The notes below the pieces were generated by a model. That model saw only the letters and a list, made by a program, of their open reading frames with translations, searched no databases and was not told where the DNA came from. From Desulfotomaculum nigrificans DSM 574 (GTDB lineage: Bacteria > Bacillota > Desulfotomaculia > Desulfotomaculales > Desulfotomaculaceae), in assembly GCF_000189755.2 (NCBI RefSeq), contig NZ_KI912183.1:1118257-1182256 (forward strand): a DNA stretch of 64,000 nt, read 5' to 3'. Shown piece after piece: positions 1 through 9,116 of the stretch. Both the position numbers and the translations under genes were made by a program. Position 1 is the first letter of the stretch. Each line of letters begins with the position of its first letter.

Positions 1-1178
1 TCCATTTCTTCAGTATCTCTGGCGTCGGTAAGAATGGTGGGGTGCAGGTTACCGTCCCCGGCATGACCAAAGGTACCAATTTGTAAGTTATATTTTTTAG
101 CGATATCCTGCAAGGCCACCAGCATTTCAGTAATTTTGCTGCGGGGCACGGTAGCATCCTCCAGTACAGTGGTAGGTTTTACCTGGGCTAAAGCAGGCAA
201 TGCTGCCCGCCGGGCGGCCCACAGACCGTCACGCTCTTTATCATCCTTGGCCACTTGAATTTTCCCTTTATTTTTCTCTACTACTTTGACCACAATGGCG
301 GCTTCCCGCTCTACCACTTCGGGAATACCATCCACTTCAATTAGCAGCAAGGCCTCGGCATTGGTGGGTAGACCTACCTTGGCAAAGTTTTCTACAGTTT
401 GAATGGTTACCTTGTCCATGATTTCCATAGTGGCGGGAATTACTTTACTCCGCACAATTTCGGTAACGGTATTGCCCGCATCGGCCAGGTTATTAAAAAT
501 GGCCAGCATGGACTTCCTAGCTTCCGGAGCCGGAATTAATTTAACAGTAATTTCAGTAATGATGCCCAGGGTACCCTCGGCACCGGTAAATAGCTTGACC
601 ATATCATAAGCGGTCACGTTTTTAACGGTTTTACCGCCAAAACGAGCCACTGAGCCATCAGCCAGTACAACTTCCAAACCCATAACATAATGTTTGGTTA
701 CACCATATTTAAGACCCCGCAAACCACCGGAGCATTCCGATACACTGCCCCCCATAGTAGCTGTGGCCACAGTTCCGGGATCAGGTGGGTAAATCAAACC
801 AAAGGGGGCCACGGCATTGTTAAGGTCCTGGATAACCACACCTGGCTGTACAACGGCCACCAGATTATCGGCATCAATTTCTAAAATCTTGTTCATGCCT
901 TGCATGGACACAACAATACCACCCTGAATAGGAATGGTGCCTCCACTCAAATTGGTACCAGAACCTCTGGGATATACCGGAACTTTATACTCCCGGGCAA
1001 TGTTAATGATTTGCACCACTTCATTGGTGCTAGCAGGCACCACCACTACATCCGGCAGTTTGCTGGGCATGTCTGCAGTGGCATCGAAGGAATAACAAAT
1101 TAAATCTTCAGGATCGGTAACAACCTTCTCCTTACCTAATGCCTGAATCAATGCATCGATCACTTGTGCCTTTGCCAT
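1..1178 (-). CDS. glcD: FAD-linked 2-hydroxyacid (glycolate/lactate-type) oxidase, partial
   Basis: The frame runs off the left edge, so the C-terminus is missing (392 codons present). GlcD-type flavoproteins oxidise 2-hydroxy acids such as glycolate or D-lactate. The PCMH-type FAD-binding half is visible: RGSGTNLSGG at about residues 71-80, PPDPGT at 131-136 and GGSVSECSGGLRGLKYG at 143-159. The cap half follows, and GHAGDGNLHP, a family signature, lies at the window edge. The start is ATG at 1178 behind GGAGGGT. No partner (GlcF or Etf) can be seen because the downstream side is cut. The electron acceptor and exact substrate cannot be told from this part. Confidence 0.88.
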   Translation of the reverse strand, partial: MAKAQVIDALIQALGKEKVVTDPEDLICYSFDATADMPSKLPDVVVVPASTNEVVQIINIAREYKVPVYPRGSGTNLSGGTIPIQGGIVVSMQGMNKILEIDADNLVAVVQPGVVIQDLNNAVAPFGLIYPPDPGTVATATMGGSVSECSGGLRGLKYGVTKHYVMGLEVVLADGSVARFGGKTVKNVTAYDMVKLFTGAEGTLGIITEITVKLIPAPEARKSMLAIFNNLADAGNTVTEIVRSKVIPATMEIMDKVTIQTVENFAKVGLPTNAEALLLIEVDGIPEVVEREAAIVVKVVEKNKGKIQVAKDDKERDGLWAARRAALPALAQVKPTTVLEDATVPRSKITEMLVALQDIAKKYNLQIGTFGHAGDGNLHPTILTDARDTEEM

Positions 1179-1199
1179 ATATAACCCTCCAAGTTAAAA

Positions 1200-1215
1200 T
1201 TAATTAGTTAATTAA
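1200..1215. promoter_or_regulatory. AT-rich palindrome upstream of glcD
   Basis: TTAATTA-GT-TAATTAA has 7-bp perfect arms and sits about 20 bases before the glcD start. It could be an operator, but AT-rich palindromes are also common by chance. The rest of 1216-1452 shows no gene or clear structure. Confidence 0.25.
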
Positions 1216-1452
1216 CAGCTGCAGCATTACCATTATAGGGTCCGAGGGTATGGTGGTATGATCTTGCAGCCTAAAAAATACATTTGTTTTATAAGATATT
1301 TAATAAGATTCCATAAATTATTGGCTTAACTACTCGGTCAATTTTTTTTAAAAATAATGCTATTATTACACGAATATATTAGCACAGCTTAGGAGTTATT
1401 TCCAGAGTGAAATTATTTTAATTTCAAAATTTTAAGTGAAGCTTTTATTTCT

Positions 1453-1482
1453 AAAACAAAAAACCTTCCCCCATTGGGAAGG
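1453..1482 (-). terminator. Intrinsic terminator after tupA
   Basis: On the minus strand CCTTCCC and GGGAAGG form a 7-bp stem followed by a T-rich tract (TTTTTTGTTTT). It lies just past the tupA stop. Confidence 0.8.
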
Positions 1483-1509
1483 CTTCATGAACTTAGATTT
1501 ATTTACCTG

Positions 1510-2388
1510 CTACTTTTTAACAGCATCGGGGAAGAACAGTGGTTCACCGTATTTATCCACGCCAAACTTGCTAATCATCTCTTGGGTTTCCGGGGAAACC
1601 ATGAAATCTACGAAAGCTTTACCCCCTGCAGCATTCACTTTACTGAATTTCTCGGGATTAATATTCATCACATGGTAGATATTTAACAGCGATTTATCTC
1701 CTTGCAACAGGATATCCAGTTTTAAATTTTTCTTTTGAGCCAGGTAGGTAGCCCGGTCGGTTAAGGTATAACCTTGTTTTTCCGAGGTGATGTTCAATGT
1801 CTGACCCATACCGGAACCGGATTCCTGGTACCACTTTTGACCCTTGGGATTTACTTTAGCTTCTTGCCACAGGGACAATTCCTTCTTATGGGTTCCTGAG
1901 TCATCACCCCGGGAAACAAAAATGCAACCTTTGTTAGCAATTTTCTGCATGGCCTCGGCTGTGGTTTTAGCGCCTTTAATACCAGCCGGGTCATTGGCCG
2001 GTCCTACCAAAATAAAGTCGTTATGCATAACCAGGGAGTAGTTAATACCTATACCTTTATCCACCAATGGTTTTTCCGACTTAGGAGCATGCACCAGCAA
2101 CACATCAGCCTCGCCCTTCTCGCCCATAGCCAGGGCAGCCCCGGTGCCTACAGCAATAATTTTTAATTTATAGCCTGTTTTCTTTTCAAAGGCAGGTTGC
2201 AGTACATCCAGCAAACCACTATCCTGGGTGCTGGTGGTGGTGGCCAGAATTACTTCTTTATTATCGGCAGCGGGCTTGGCCGCTTCTTTTTTAGTTTCTT
2301 CCTTTCCCTGTTGCTGGGCACAGCCCGCTCCCACCAGCATTACCAATACTAAAAATGCAGCCAGGATACTTGATTTAAATTTTTTCAT
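1510..2388 (-). CDS. tupA: Tungstate ABC transporter substrate-binding lipoprotein
   Basis: TupA binds tungstate outside the membrane and delivers it to the TupBC permease/ATPase. The N-terminus is a lipoprotein signal with Cys23 in LVGAGC. The mature part begins with the TupA/PBP-like signature ILATTTSTQDSGLL (about residues 47-60) and continues with GTGAALAMGEKGEADVLLVH and SRGDDSGTHKKE, which supply oxyanion-binding Thr/Ser residues in the family. An ATG six bases upstream lies only 3 nt from GGAGG; the ATG at 2388 has a 9-nt spacing and is preferred. tupB and tupC are not next to it. A probable Mo/W-cofactor riboswitch precedes it, and a tungsten enzyme operon lies 9 kb away. Molybdate specificity cannot be excluded. 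Confidence 0.88.
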   Translation of the reverse strand: MKKFKSSILAAFLVLVMLVGAGCAQQQGKEETKKEAAKPAADNKEVILATTTSTQDSGLLDVLQPAFEKKTGYKLKIIAVGTGAALAMGEKGEADVLLVHAPKSEKPLVDKGIGINYSLVMHNDFILVGPANDPAGIKGAKTTAEAMQKIANKGCIFVSRGDDSGTHKKELSLWQEAKVNPKGQKWYQESGSGMGQTLNITSEKQGYTLTDRATYLAQKKNLKLDILLQGDKSLLNIYHVMNINPEKFSKVNAAGGKAFVDFMVSPETQEMISKFGVDKYGEPLFFPDAVKK

Positions 2389-2473
2389 ACTCATATTCCT
2401 CCATAAATTTTACGTTTTATGTTTTTGATCAAATTACCTAAAATATGTACGCTAAAGAACTTTCACCCCCTTT

Positions 2474-2515
2474 AATAAATAAAGCCGTGTACTGCGCAAA
2501 AGAGCAGCACACGGC
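2474..2515 (-). terminator. Leader terminator upstream of tupA
   Basis: On the minus strand GCCGTGTGCTGC pairs with GCAGTACACGGC around a short loop, followed by TTTATTTATT. It lies between the riboswitch-like RNA and tupA, so it is placed to act as an attenuator rather than the end of a gene. Confidence 0.75.
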
Positions 2516-2517
2516 GC

Positions 2518-2636
2518 ATCAAGACCGCACCATAACTCTCCTTTCCGCACCAGGAGGCCTACCCGTTTCCAGATAAACCCTATCGGCTTACAGCCCATAA
2601 CAGGTCAATGTCTTAGAGCTGTAAGCTCGGAGATAT
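2518..2636 (-). ncRNA. Probable molybdenum/tungsten cofactor (Moco/Tuco) riboswitch
   Basis: Read on the minus strand, this leader has a perfect 9-bp stem GCTTACAGC/GCTGTAAGC (2618-2626 with 2586-2594). A conserved-looking block follows: GGCCTCCTGG (2550-2559), then GCGGAAAGGAGAGTTATGG. An outer AAGAC/GTCTT pairing closes the fold. The block resembles the GCCTCC...GGAAAGG...ATGG core of the Moco RNA family as I remember it from E. coli moaA. Position before a terminator and a tungstate-binding protein gene fits ligand-controlled attenuation. A covariance-model search was not possible here. Confidence 0.6.
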
Positions 2637-2690
2637 ATATTTTATTAATTTTTGTATTCTACTTAAAAATGTAAAAACCTTCTGTTGGTT

Positions 2691-3170
2691 TTAATTTTCT
2701 GTTATTTTATTTTTCCCTGCTGACTCAAGGAGCAGCTTCCGCAGTTGTTGGGCAAATCTGAGGTCGTCCTCCGGTGACCGTTTCCGAGGTCCCTTGGTTC
2801 GCCCCCCTGCCCGGCGCTGCTTGGCTTTAATCTCCCTTTCTTCCAGGAGAAAGTCAATGGTTTCCGGCTGAAATATTCTGCCCCAGGGGGAAATAGCCCC
2901 GGCTCCCTTGGCCAAAATTATGGCTGCTAAACCCCAGTCCTGGGTGACCACCACATCACCTGGGCGGGTTAAGTTGGCCACCCGGATATCAGCTTCCTGA
3001 GATGAGTTGCCCACGGTAATATGGTGGGGTGAATCAATATTATGGTTAAAGCTGGCCACCGTCCAAAGTTCCCGGTGGAACTCTGCACTAAGCTCTCGGC
3101 AAATGGTCAAAACACTTTTGGGACAGGCATCAGCATCAACGATTATCTTTAGCGTCGTATGTTTTAACAT
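2691..3170 (-). CDS. YaiI/YqxD (UPF0178, DUF188) family protein
   Basis: A 159-residue member of UPF0178, a small conserved family with a PIN-like fold and no firmly assigned function. The signature [12 protein letters not shown] lies at about residues 9-20, and [19 protein letters not shown] and the C-terminal [24 protein letters not shown] block are all family hallmarks. The frame is open up to a TTG at 3197, but ATG at 3170 has AAGGG at 9 nt and gives the usual length. It follows the FtsA-like gene by 28 bp on the same strand and is probably co-transcribed with it. Confidence 0.85.
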   Translation of the reverse strand: MLKHTTLKIIVDADACPKSVLTICRELSAEFHRELWTVASFNHNIDSPHHITVGNSSQEADIRVANLTRPGDVVVTQDWGLAAIILAKGAGAISPWGRIFQPETIDFLLEEREIKAKQRRAGGRTKGPRKRSPEDDLRFAQQLRKLLLESAGKNKITEN

Positions 3171-3198
3171 AATAAAATCCCTTACTAATAATTTCAAT

Positions 3199-5073
3199 TT
3201 AAATAGATATTTCTATATGATCACCGTCTTGAATGATATCGGTATACTCACAGGGCTCACCGTTACGTGTAATTTGTACCATGCCGCTGTATTTGGTGAC
3301 GTCAATATCTATGTAATTGAATATATCAACCAGAATATATTCCTGCTTACCCTTCATTATTATGGCCTGGCCGTTAACGTTTATATTAATGGCGTTATCC
3401 TGGGCAGCTTTGCTTTCCCTAGTTACCTGGTTAACTATTTTTTCCGAAATTACTGATTCAGGTTCACCAGGCCAAGTTATTTCCAACACATCGCCGTCGG
3501 CAATGGGCTGATCCGGCCCGGCGGGTTGGCCGTTAAGGATACAAACCACCTGAGCTGCACCGGACACCTGCGCGGGTAAAAAATCAGCCACTTTAGCTGT
3601 TGCATCTTTACCGTTCACTGCTCTGGTTACCTCAATTACATCCCCGTCCTTAACAGTGGTTTGCAAATTAGCAATTTCGCCGTTGACTTTAATAACCGCC
3701 GGTTGTCTCATTTCTCCGTACACGATGTGGGGCTTGCCATTTAAGGTAAATCGTAAGTCCTTACCGTTATGTCCTAAAAGATCCCCGGGATCAAACTCTA
3801 AAAAGCCCAGGGCCTTAATAACGTTCATATTGGCTGTATTAAACAGGCAAAAAACTTGTCCGTTAACTGTAATATTAATAAAGTTTTGCCCTATTCTTTT
3901 ACTTGCCACCGCCGCAATACCGACTACGGTAACTCCTTCCGGACCAGCCAGTTCCTTTTTCTTTAAGCCATCAAGAATCTTGACATGGGAACGGTTTCTG
4001 AGTACCACCCGCTGTTCGGCTAACCCTAATTTCCGAGCAATTCTGTTTACCAGGGTGGGAACCTGGGCTCCGCCCCCCACACACATAACCGACTTGGGCG
4101 CCACCTGGCCATTAAGCTCTAATATATTATGGGATATTTCCTCGGCCAATTTTTCCACCGCCGGGTCAATAATGGCCAAAATTTCTTCCGATGTGGTAGT
4201 ATATTCTATACCTAGAATATCCTTATATTTAATCTTCCCCCCTTGGGCCAAATTGCGTTTTATTTGCTCTGCTGTCATGAAATCAACCATTAAAGCCTGG
4301 ACGATTAATTCAGTGATTTCATCTCCTGCTGTAGGAACCATGCCATAAGCCTGCACGGCGCCGTCTTTAGTGATGGCGATATCCGATGTTCCGGCACCCA
4401 CATCAACCAAAGCCAGGTTCAATAAACGTAATTCTTCAGGAATCACAACCTCACAGGCAGCAATGGGTTCCAGGGTCAAACTAAGAGGTTCTAAATTGAC
4501 CCGGCCGAGTACGGCATATAAACTATTAACCACCGATGCCGGCAGAAAAGTGGCCAATATATCAGCGGCAATTTTCTGGCCCCGATGGCCAATGAGGTTA
4601 GTAATTGAAAAATCATTAAGGTAATAAGCCAGTACACTATGGCCCACGCAGAAAAATTTCTCTTTCTCCCCCTGGTATAGCTCGCTCTCCAACAACCGCT
4701 GGGCTTGCTGCACGCCCATCAGTTCCAGACTATGTACCATCAGGGAGTCAATCTCAACATCCTCTGCCAGTTCCTGTTCCACCCGGCACTGGCGAGTTTT
4801 TAATGATCGGCCGGCAGCGGCGATGGCCACCCGTTTAAGTTCAAACTTAAGCTTCTTCTCCAGTTCATGCTTTACCCTGTGCACTGCCTCCGCTACCCTT
4901 GGTATATCATGAATTTGCCCGTCCAGCATGGCTCGGCTCTGGTGCTCCACCATTGACTGGGCCAAAATTTTAAAGGTTCCATTTTTCACTGCTACCACCA
5001 GGCCAATGACAGTTCTGGTGCCAATGTCCAGAGCAAAGACGATATTATTTTGATCATAGACTGGTTTAGGCAT
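3199..5073 (-). CDS. FtsA-like actin/Hsp70-superfamily ATPase with C-terminal beta-grasp-like repeats
   Basis: The N-terminal 390 residues have the FtsA/PilM-type nucleotide fold: phosphate-1 [14 protein letters not shown] (13-26), phosphate-2 [13 protein letters not shown] (221-233) and adenosine motif [13 protein letters not shown] (329-341). FtsA proteins normally have about 420 residues. This one has 624, and the extra 230 contain three segments each ending in a DGD-x-(I/L)-E-(V/I) strand (476-482, 526-532, 617-623), the look of ubiquitin/ThiS-like beta-grasp domains. No FtsA-type amphipathic membrane helix is obvious at the C-terminus. There is no ftsZ next door, so a role in division is not shown; it may be an envelope or cytoskeletal ATPase of its own class. 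Confidence 0.7.
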   Translation of the reverse strand: MPKPVYDQNNIVFALDIGTRTVIGLVVAVKNGTFKILAQSMVEHQSRAMLDGQIHDIPRVAEAVHRVKHELEKKLKFELKRVAIAAAGRSLKTRQCRVEQELAEDVEIDSLMVHSLELMGVQQAQRLLESELYQGEKEKFFCVGHSVLAYYLNDFSITNLIGHRGQKIAADILATFLPASVVNSLYAVLGRVNLEPLSLTLEPIAACEVVIPEELRLLNLALVDVGAGTSDIAITKDGAVQAYGMVPTAGDEITELIVQALMVDFMTAEQIKRNLAQGGKIKYKDILGIEYTTTSEEILAIIDPAVEKLAEEISHNILELNGQVAPKSVMCVGGGAQVPTLVNRIARKLGLAEQRVVLRNRSHVKILDGLKKKELAGPEGVTVVGIAAVASKRIGQNFINITVNGQVFCLFNTANMNVIKALGFLEFDPGDLLGHNGKDLRFTLNGKPHIVYGEMRQPAVIKVNGEIANLQTTVKDGDVIEVTRAVNGKDATAKVADFLPAQVSGAAQVVCILNGQPAGPDQPIADGDVLEITWPGEPESVISEKIVNQVTRESKAAQDNAININVNGQAIIMKGKQEYILVDIFNYIDIDVTKYSGMVQITRNGEPCEYTDIIQDGDHIEISI

Positions 5074-5137
5074 AAAACAAACTCCTCAACCGTTGATTTT
5101 AAGTAACTCTGTTCGACAGGTTTTTCCATATCCCTTC

Positions 5138-5173
5138 CCAAAAAGAAAATTCTCAGCGTTAACTGAGAATTTT
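5138..5173 (-). terminator. Terminator after the glucan phosphorylase gene
   Basis: AAAATTCTCAG and CTGAGAATTTT form an 11-bp stem around six bases. On the minus strand it is followed by CTTTTTGG. Confidence 0.75.
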
Positions 5174-5181
5174 AAGCAGGA

Positions 5182-7725
5182 TTAGAAATTAGCCGCCCAG
5201 CTGGCCAGAGGTAGTTCAAACTTGGTGGCAAACTTGGGGTTGTTGGGTCGGATGCGCACAGTGAAACCACAAGTGCCCTGCTCCAGGGTAAAGCCCCCTT
5301 TATATCGGTAAACTCCTTCTTCACTTTGGCCTTCCACCGTCAAGGGGGATGTCTTAATCCCAACTAAAGTATGATCCCCCTCACAACCATGCACAACTTC
5401 TACCGCCACATCATGCGGTGGTATCGGTCCCAGATAAACAGTGGCGGTCAATTGCATGTCTTCCCCGGCTTTAAATTCCCGATCACTTTCCACCTCCACC
5501 GATTTGACAGTCACATGATGCCAGTTGTCTTTAATAAACCGTTTGTAATCCTGAACCTGGCTGGCTACCTGAAAATTGTTAGCGGTAAATTCCTCCCCCC
5601 GGCGGACGGCCTGACTGTAGAAACGATCCGTGTATTCCTTAACCATCCGCTCGGTACTAAACTGCGGGGTGATGGTTTTTATGGAATTTTTCATGCGGTC
5701 CACCCATTCCTTGGGATAACCATCGGTTTGGTTATAGTAAGCAGGTATAATTTGATCCTCTAATACGGAGTAAAGATGGAAGGCATCGTCTCTATCCTGA
5801 TCATCCTCGGTACGATAACCGGTTTCTCTACCCACGGCCCAGCCATTTTCTCCGTTGTAAGCTTCCGGCCACCATCCATCCAGCACACTGCAGTTAATTA
5901 CCCCGTTGACTGCTGCCTTCATCCCACTGGTGCCACTGGCTTCCATGGGCCAGCGGGGGGTATTGAGCCAAACATCAACTCCCTGTACCAAATGCCTGGC
6001 CACATTCATATCATAATTTTCAATGAAAATAATCTTACCCTTGAAGGGCTCTTCCTGAGATATATCATAAATATATTTGATTAATTCCTGGCCTGCCCGA
6101 TCGGCCGGGTGAGCTTTTCCGGCAAAAATTATTTGCACAGGTCGCTCCGGGTCACTGAAAATCCTGGCCAATCTCTCCTTATCTCTAAACAGTAAGGTGG
6201 CCCGCTTATAAGTGGCAAAGCGTCTGGCAAAACCAATGGTAAGGGCCTCGGGGTTAAGATACTCAGCAACCTCAGCAATATTTTCGGCTGCCTCCTGGTT
6301 GCGGGTTTTTTGTTTTTGCAATATACTTCGGACAAAATTGATAGTCTTTTTCTTTAGGGATTTATGTAAACCCCATAATTCCCGATCAGGAATATTACCT
6401 ATCGCGTGCCAGGGCTCCGGATTGCTAATGTTACCATGCCAGGCAGTACCCAGGTAAGAATTCAGTAATTCACGCAGTTCCCGGGACATCCAGGTCAGGG
6501 TATGAATACCATTGGTAACGGAGAAAACAGGCACCTCTTCCACCGGAATAGGATCAAACAGATAATGAAACATCTTACGGGTAACGTTTCCATGCAGTTG
6601 GCTCACACCATTACAATATGCCGACAAGTTCATGGCCAATATGGTCATGTTAAAACTATGACTTTTGGGATCCCAACCCAGGTTCATAAAGCTATCCCTG
6701 TCTACACCCAGCAGCCCATAGTAGTGGTTGAAATAGCGATGTACTCTGTCCGGGTCAAAAGTATCATGACCCGCCGGTACCGGTGTGTGAGTGGTAAAAA
6801 TAGTGCTGGCTCTCACTGCCTCCTTGGCTGTGGCCAGGGGAACACCGGCTTGCACCAGTTCTCGCAATCTTTCGATGCATAGGAACGCGGCATGGCCCTC
6901 GTTAATATGCCAGGCTGCCGGGTTGATCCCCATGTATCTTAAGGCCTTAACCCCGCCAATGCCCAACAGTATTTCTTGAGATATCCGAGTTTCCCGGTCA
7001 CCGCCGTAAAGCTGGGCGGTTAATCCTCTATCGTGGTCACTGTTTAAGGTTATATCAGCATCCAATAAATAGACTTTAATCCTGCCAATCTGCACTTGCC
7101 ATACTTTAAGATAGACCACCCTGCCCGGTAAATCCACCGGGATAATTACTTCCCGGCCATCCTCCGTAAGGGCAGGCCGCACCGGCATTTCATTATACTT
7201 TTGGAACGGGTAATGGGCCTCCTGCCAACCCTCTCGATTTATATACTGGGTAAAATAGCCTTGCTTATAAAGTATGCCTACCCCCACCAGGGGTAAGCCA
7301 ATGTCACTGGCGGCTTTACAATGGTCCCCGGCCAACACGCCCAAACCACCGGAATAAATAGGTAAGGATTCGTGCAGGCCAAACTCGGCAGAAAAGTAAG
7401 CAATGGTCTTGCCGGCCAAATCGGGATATTGTTCGGCAAACCAGGTCTGATTGTTCATATACTGATCCAGTTCAGCCATGACCTGATCGTATAAATTCAG
7501 ATATTCCTGATCCCCAGCCATCCGGGCCAAATCATCCGGGCTTACTTCCAGTAACAATTTTACCGGATTATGATTTAACTCCTGCCATTTATCGCGATTA
7601 ATTCTTTCAAATAGTTCCAGGGCTTTGGGCTGCCAGCTAAACCAAAAATTATAAGACAGTTCCTTTAATCTGCTAATCCTCTCCGGTAACTGCGGGCTAA
7701 CAGTAACCGTACGAAAGAAATACAT
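5182..7725 (-). CDS. glgP: Alpha-glucan phosphorylase
   Basis: Releases glucose 1-phosphate from glycogen or maltodextrin using pyridoxal phosphate. At about 847 residues it matches the bacterial/archaeal alpha-glucan phosphorylase type with an N-terminal DUF3417 region (FRTVTVSPQLPERISRLKEL...NFWFSW). GGLGVLAGDHCKAASD and NEGHAAF mark the N-terminal half; EASGTSGMKAAVNG contains the lysine expected to hold the cofactor. The longest frame begins at TTG 7740, but ATG 7725 follows GGGGGGTGAC and gives the family N-terminus. It stands alone here, without glgA or glgB, and is divergent from the next gene with a 211-bp gap. Confidence 0.93.
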   Translation of the reverse strand: MYFFRTVTVSPQLPERISRLKELSYNFWFSWQPKALELFERINRDKWQELNHNPVKLLLEVSPDDLARMAGDQEYLNLYDQVMAELDQYMNNQTWFAEQYPDLAGKTIAYFSAEFGLHESLPIYSGGLGVLAGDHCKAASDIGLPLVGVGILYKQGYFTQYINREGWQEAHYPFQKYNEMPVRPALTEDGREVIIPVDLPGRVVYLKVWQVQIGRIKVYLLDADITLNSDHDRGLTAQLYGGDRETRISQEILLGIGGVKALRYMGINPAAWHINEGHAAFLCIERLRELVQAGVPLATAKEAVRASTIFTTHTPVPAGHDTFDPDRVHRYFNHYYGLLGVDRDSFMNLGWDPKSHSFNMTILAMNLSAYCNGVSQLHGNVTRKMFHYLFDPIPVEEVPVFSVTNGIHTLTWMSRELRELLNSYLGTAWHGNISNPEPWHAIGNIPDRELWGLHKSLKKKTINFVRSILQKQKTRNQEAAENIAEVAEYLNPEALTIGFARRFATYKRATLLFRDKERLARIFSDPERPVQIIFAGKAHPADRAGQELIKYIYDISQEEPFKGKIIFIENYDMNVARHLVQGVDVWLNTPRWPMEASGTSGMKAAVNGVINCSVLDGWWPEAYNGENGWAVGRETGYRTEDDQDRDDAFHLYSVLEDQIIPAYYNQTDGYPKEWVDRMKNSIKTITPQFSTERMVKEYTDRFYSQAVRRGEEFTANNFQVASQVQDYKRFIKDNWHHVTVKSVEVESDREFKAGEDMQLTATVYLGPIPPHDVAVEVVHGCEGDHTLVGIKTSPLTVEGQSEEGVYRYKGGFTLEQGTCGFTVRIRPNNPKFATKFELPLASWAANF

Positions 7726-7936
7726 GGCGTCACCCCCCAATTGAAGTGGTCAAAAACATATATACCTATTTTGCCAATAAACCCGCTAAAGATATGCGCC
7801 TTTTATTCCTAATAGAGTTAAGATTAATTTTCTTAAAGTGAGGTTCCTGGCGCAGGATTTACGACATTAAATGACGTATTTTATTGCTTTGAAATAAGCA
7901 ATTTTATCATCATCTACTTTAGCACGGAGGACCTAA

Positions 7937-9079
7937 ATGTGGATTTACTGGGTTACCCTGGGATCGGTTTCAGCAATTCTTTACTTTCCGAATAAACGAT
8001 TATTTTCTAAGAAAATTGCTTTAACATCTTCTGTGGCTATCTTTGTTTTAGGTGCCCTCTACCCTTTGCTGCAGACAAAACTGTTTTTGTGGCAAGTGTT
8101 GTTAATTTTTGGCTGTATAATAACGGCATTGGCAGTTTATTTTGGGAACCTTCAACAACCGGATAACACATCACAAACAGCCGAGGATAAAACAGCTACC
8201 GTTAGTGGCAAACCTGAGAAATCTCCAGCACCCCTGGATGAACCGGAAATCGGTACCGAGGAACAGCCGGAGTTTCATCAATACATAGACAAAGCAGGGC
8301 TTCCAGATCTTGCTGTTAGCGACACCAACCCGGAATTGTTGACCTCCGGTACCACCAAGCCAGGAGAAGTAAATCCTAATGCAATAACGATGGAGCAATT
8401 AACTGTACCTGAGCCAGTGCAAATTGAAGAAGTTGCCGCCACAGCGGAAGTAATACCGGAACAAACACCTATTGAAGAGGAGTCGACTGAAGAAGAGTTA
8501 GTGAAAAAATTAGAAGAAGAGTTAGCTGAAGAAGCTCTATCGGAGGAAGTTCTAGCTGAAGCAGATTTAACCGATGACTTATTAATTCAGGCAAACTTAA
8601 CGGAAGAAGTTCCTCTCCATGCAGATGTCACCCAAGAGGTTGTTTCTGAAGAAGATTTACCAGAGGAGATACCGGTTGAAGGAGAGCTAACCCAGGAGGC
8701 TTTCGTTGAGCCTTCTCCCCAGGATCTATTGGCCGAAGGATTGCGGCAGGTCAGGCTTAAAAATTACCCGGAGGCAGTCCGGCATTTTAACCAGGTAGTT
8801 ACCTCCACAACCGAACCGGAGCTAATATATATGGCGGTTAGTGAATTAAGCTCGGTTTACCAACACCTTGGATTATATCCTTTAGCTGCTCAAATTATTA
8901 AAGCCTTTATGGAACAACCGGATTTAAAAAATCACCCAGGAATGAACCACCTGGAACAAAAAATGAGGTTTATTTATTGCCTGACGGAGCTGTTAGACAG
9001 CCACCGTTTGGGACATATTCCTTACGATCAAGTTCCTGAATCAGTACGTAGAGAGGCTTTTATCAACTCTCTTAAATAA
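7937..9079 (+). CDS. Membrane-anchored acidic repeat/TPR-like protein, unknown function
   Basis: I do not recognise a named family. Two or three hydrophobic segments in residues 5-70 suggest membrane anchoring. Residues 80-180 are Pro/Glu-rich and probably disordered. Residues 200-259 form six decapeptide repeats with consensus (D/N/E)L(T/S/P)(E/D/Q)(E/D)xxxxx. The C-terminal 120 residues are helical and TPR-like (LLAEGLRQVRLKNYPEAVRHFNQVV). The start ATG has GGAGG at 6 nt. It leads a cluster with PRC-barrel and VanW genes, 37 bp before the former, which points to an envelope role; that is inference. Confidence 0.75.
   Translation: MWIYWVTLGSVSAILYFPNKRLFSKKIALTSSVAIFVLGALYPLLQTKLFLWQVLLIFGCIITALAVYFGNLQQPDNTSQTAEDKTATVSGKPEKSPAPLDEPEIGTEEQPEFHQYIDKAGLPDLAVSDTNPELLTSGTTKPGEVNPNAITMEQLTVPEPVQIEEVAATAEVIPEQTPIEEESTEEELVKKLEEELAEEALSEEVLAEADLTDDLLIQANLTEEVPLHADVTQEVVSEEDLPEEIPVEGELTQEAFVEPSPQDLLAEGLRQVRLKNYPEAVRHFNQVVTSTTEPELIYMAVSELSSVYQHLGLYPLAAQIIKAFMEQPDLKNHPGMNHLEQKMRFIYCLTELLDSHRLGHIPYDQVPESVRREAFINSLK
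8534..8713 (+). repeat. Six 30-bp units encoding decapeptide repeats
   Basis: Units read LSEEVLAEA, DLTDDLLIQA, NLTEEVPLHA, DVTQEVVSEE, DLPEEIPVEG and ELTQEAFVEP. The protein period is exactly ten residues while the DNA has diverged. Confidence 0.75.
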
Positions 9080-9116
9080 ATAATGAGTAATTTCTTTAAA
9101 GGAAGGAGAAAATGTA

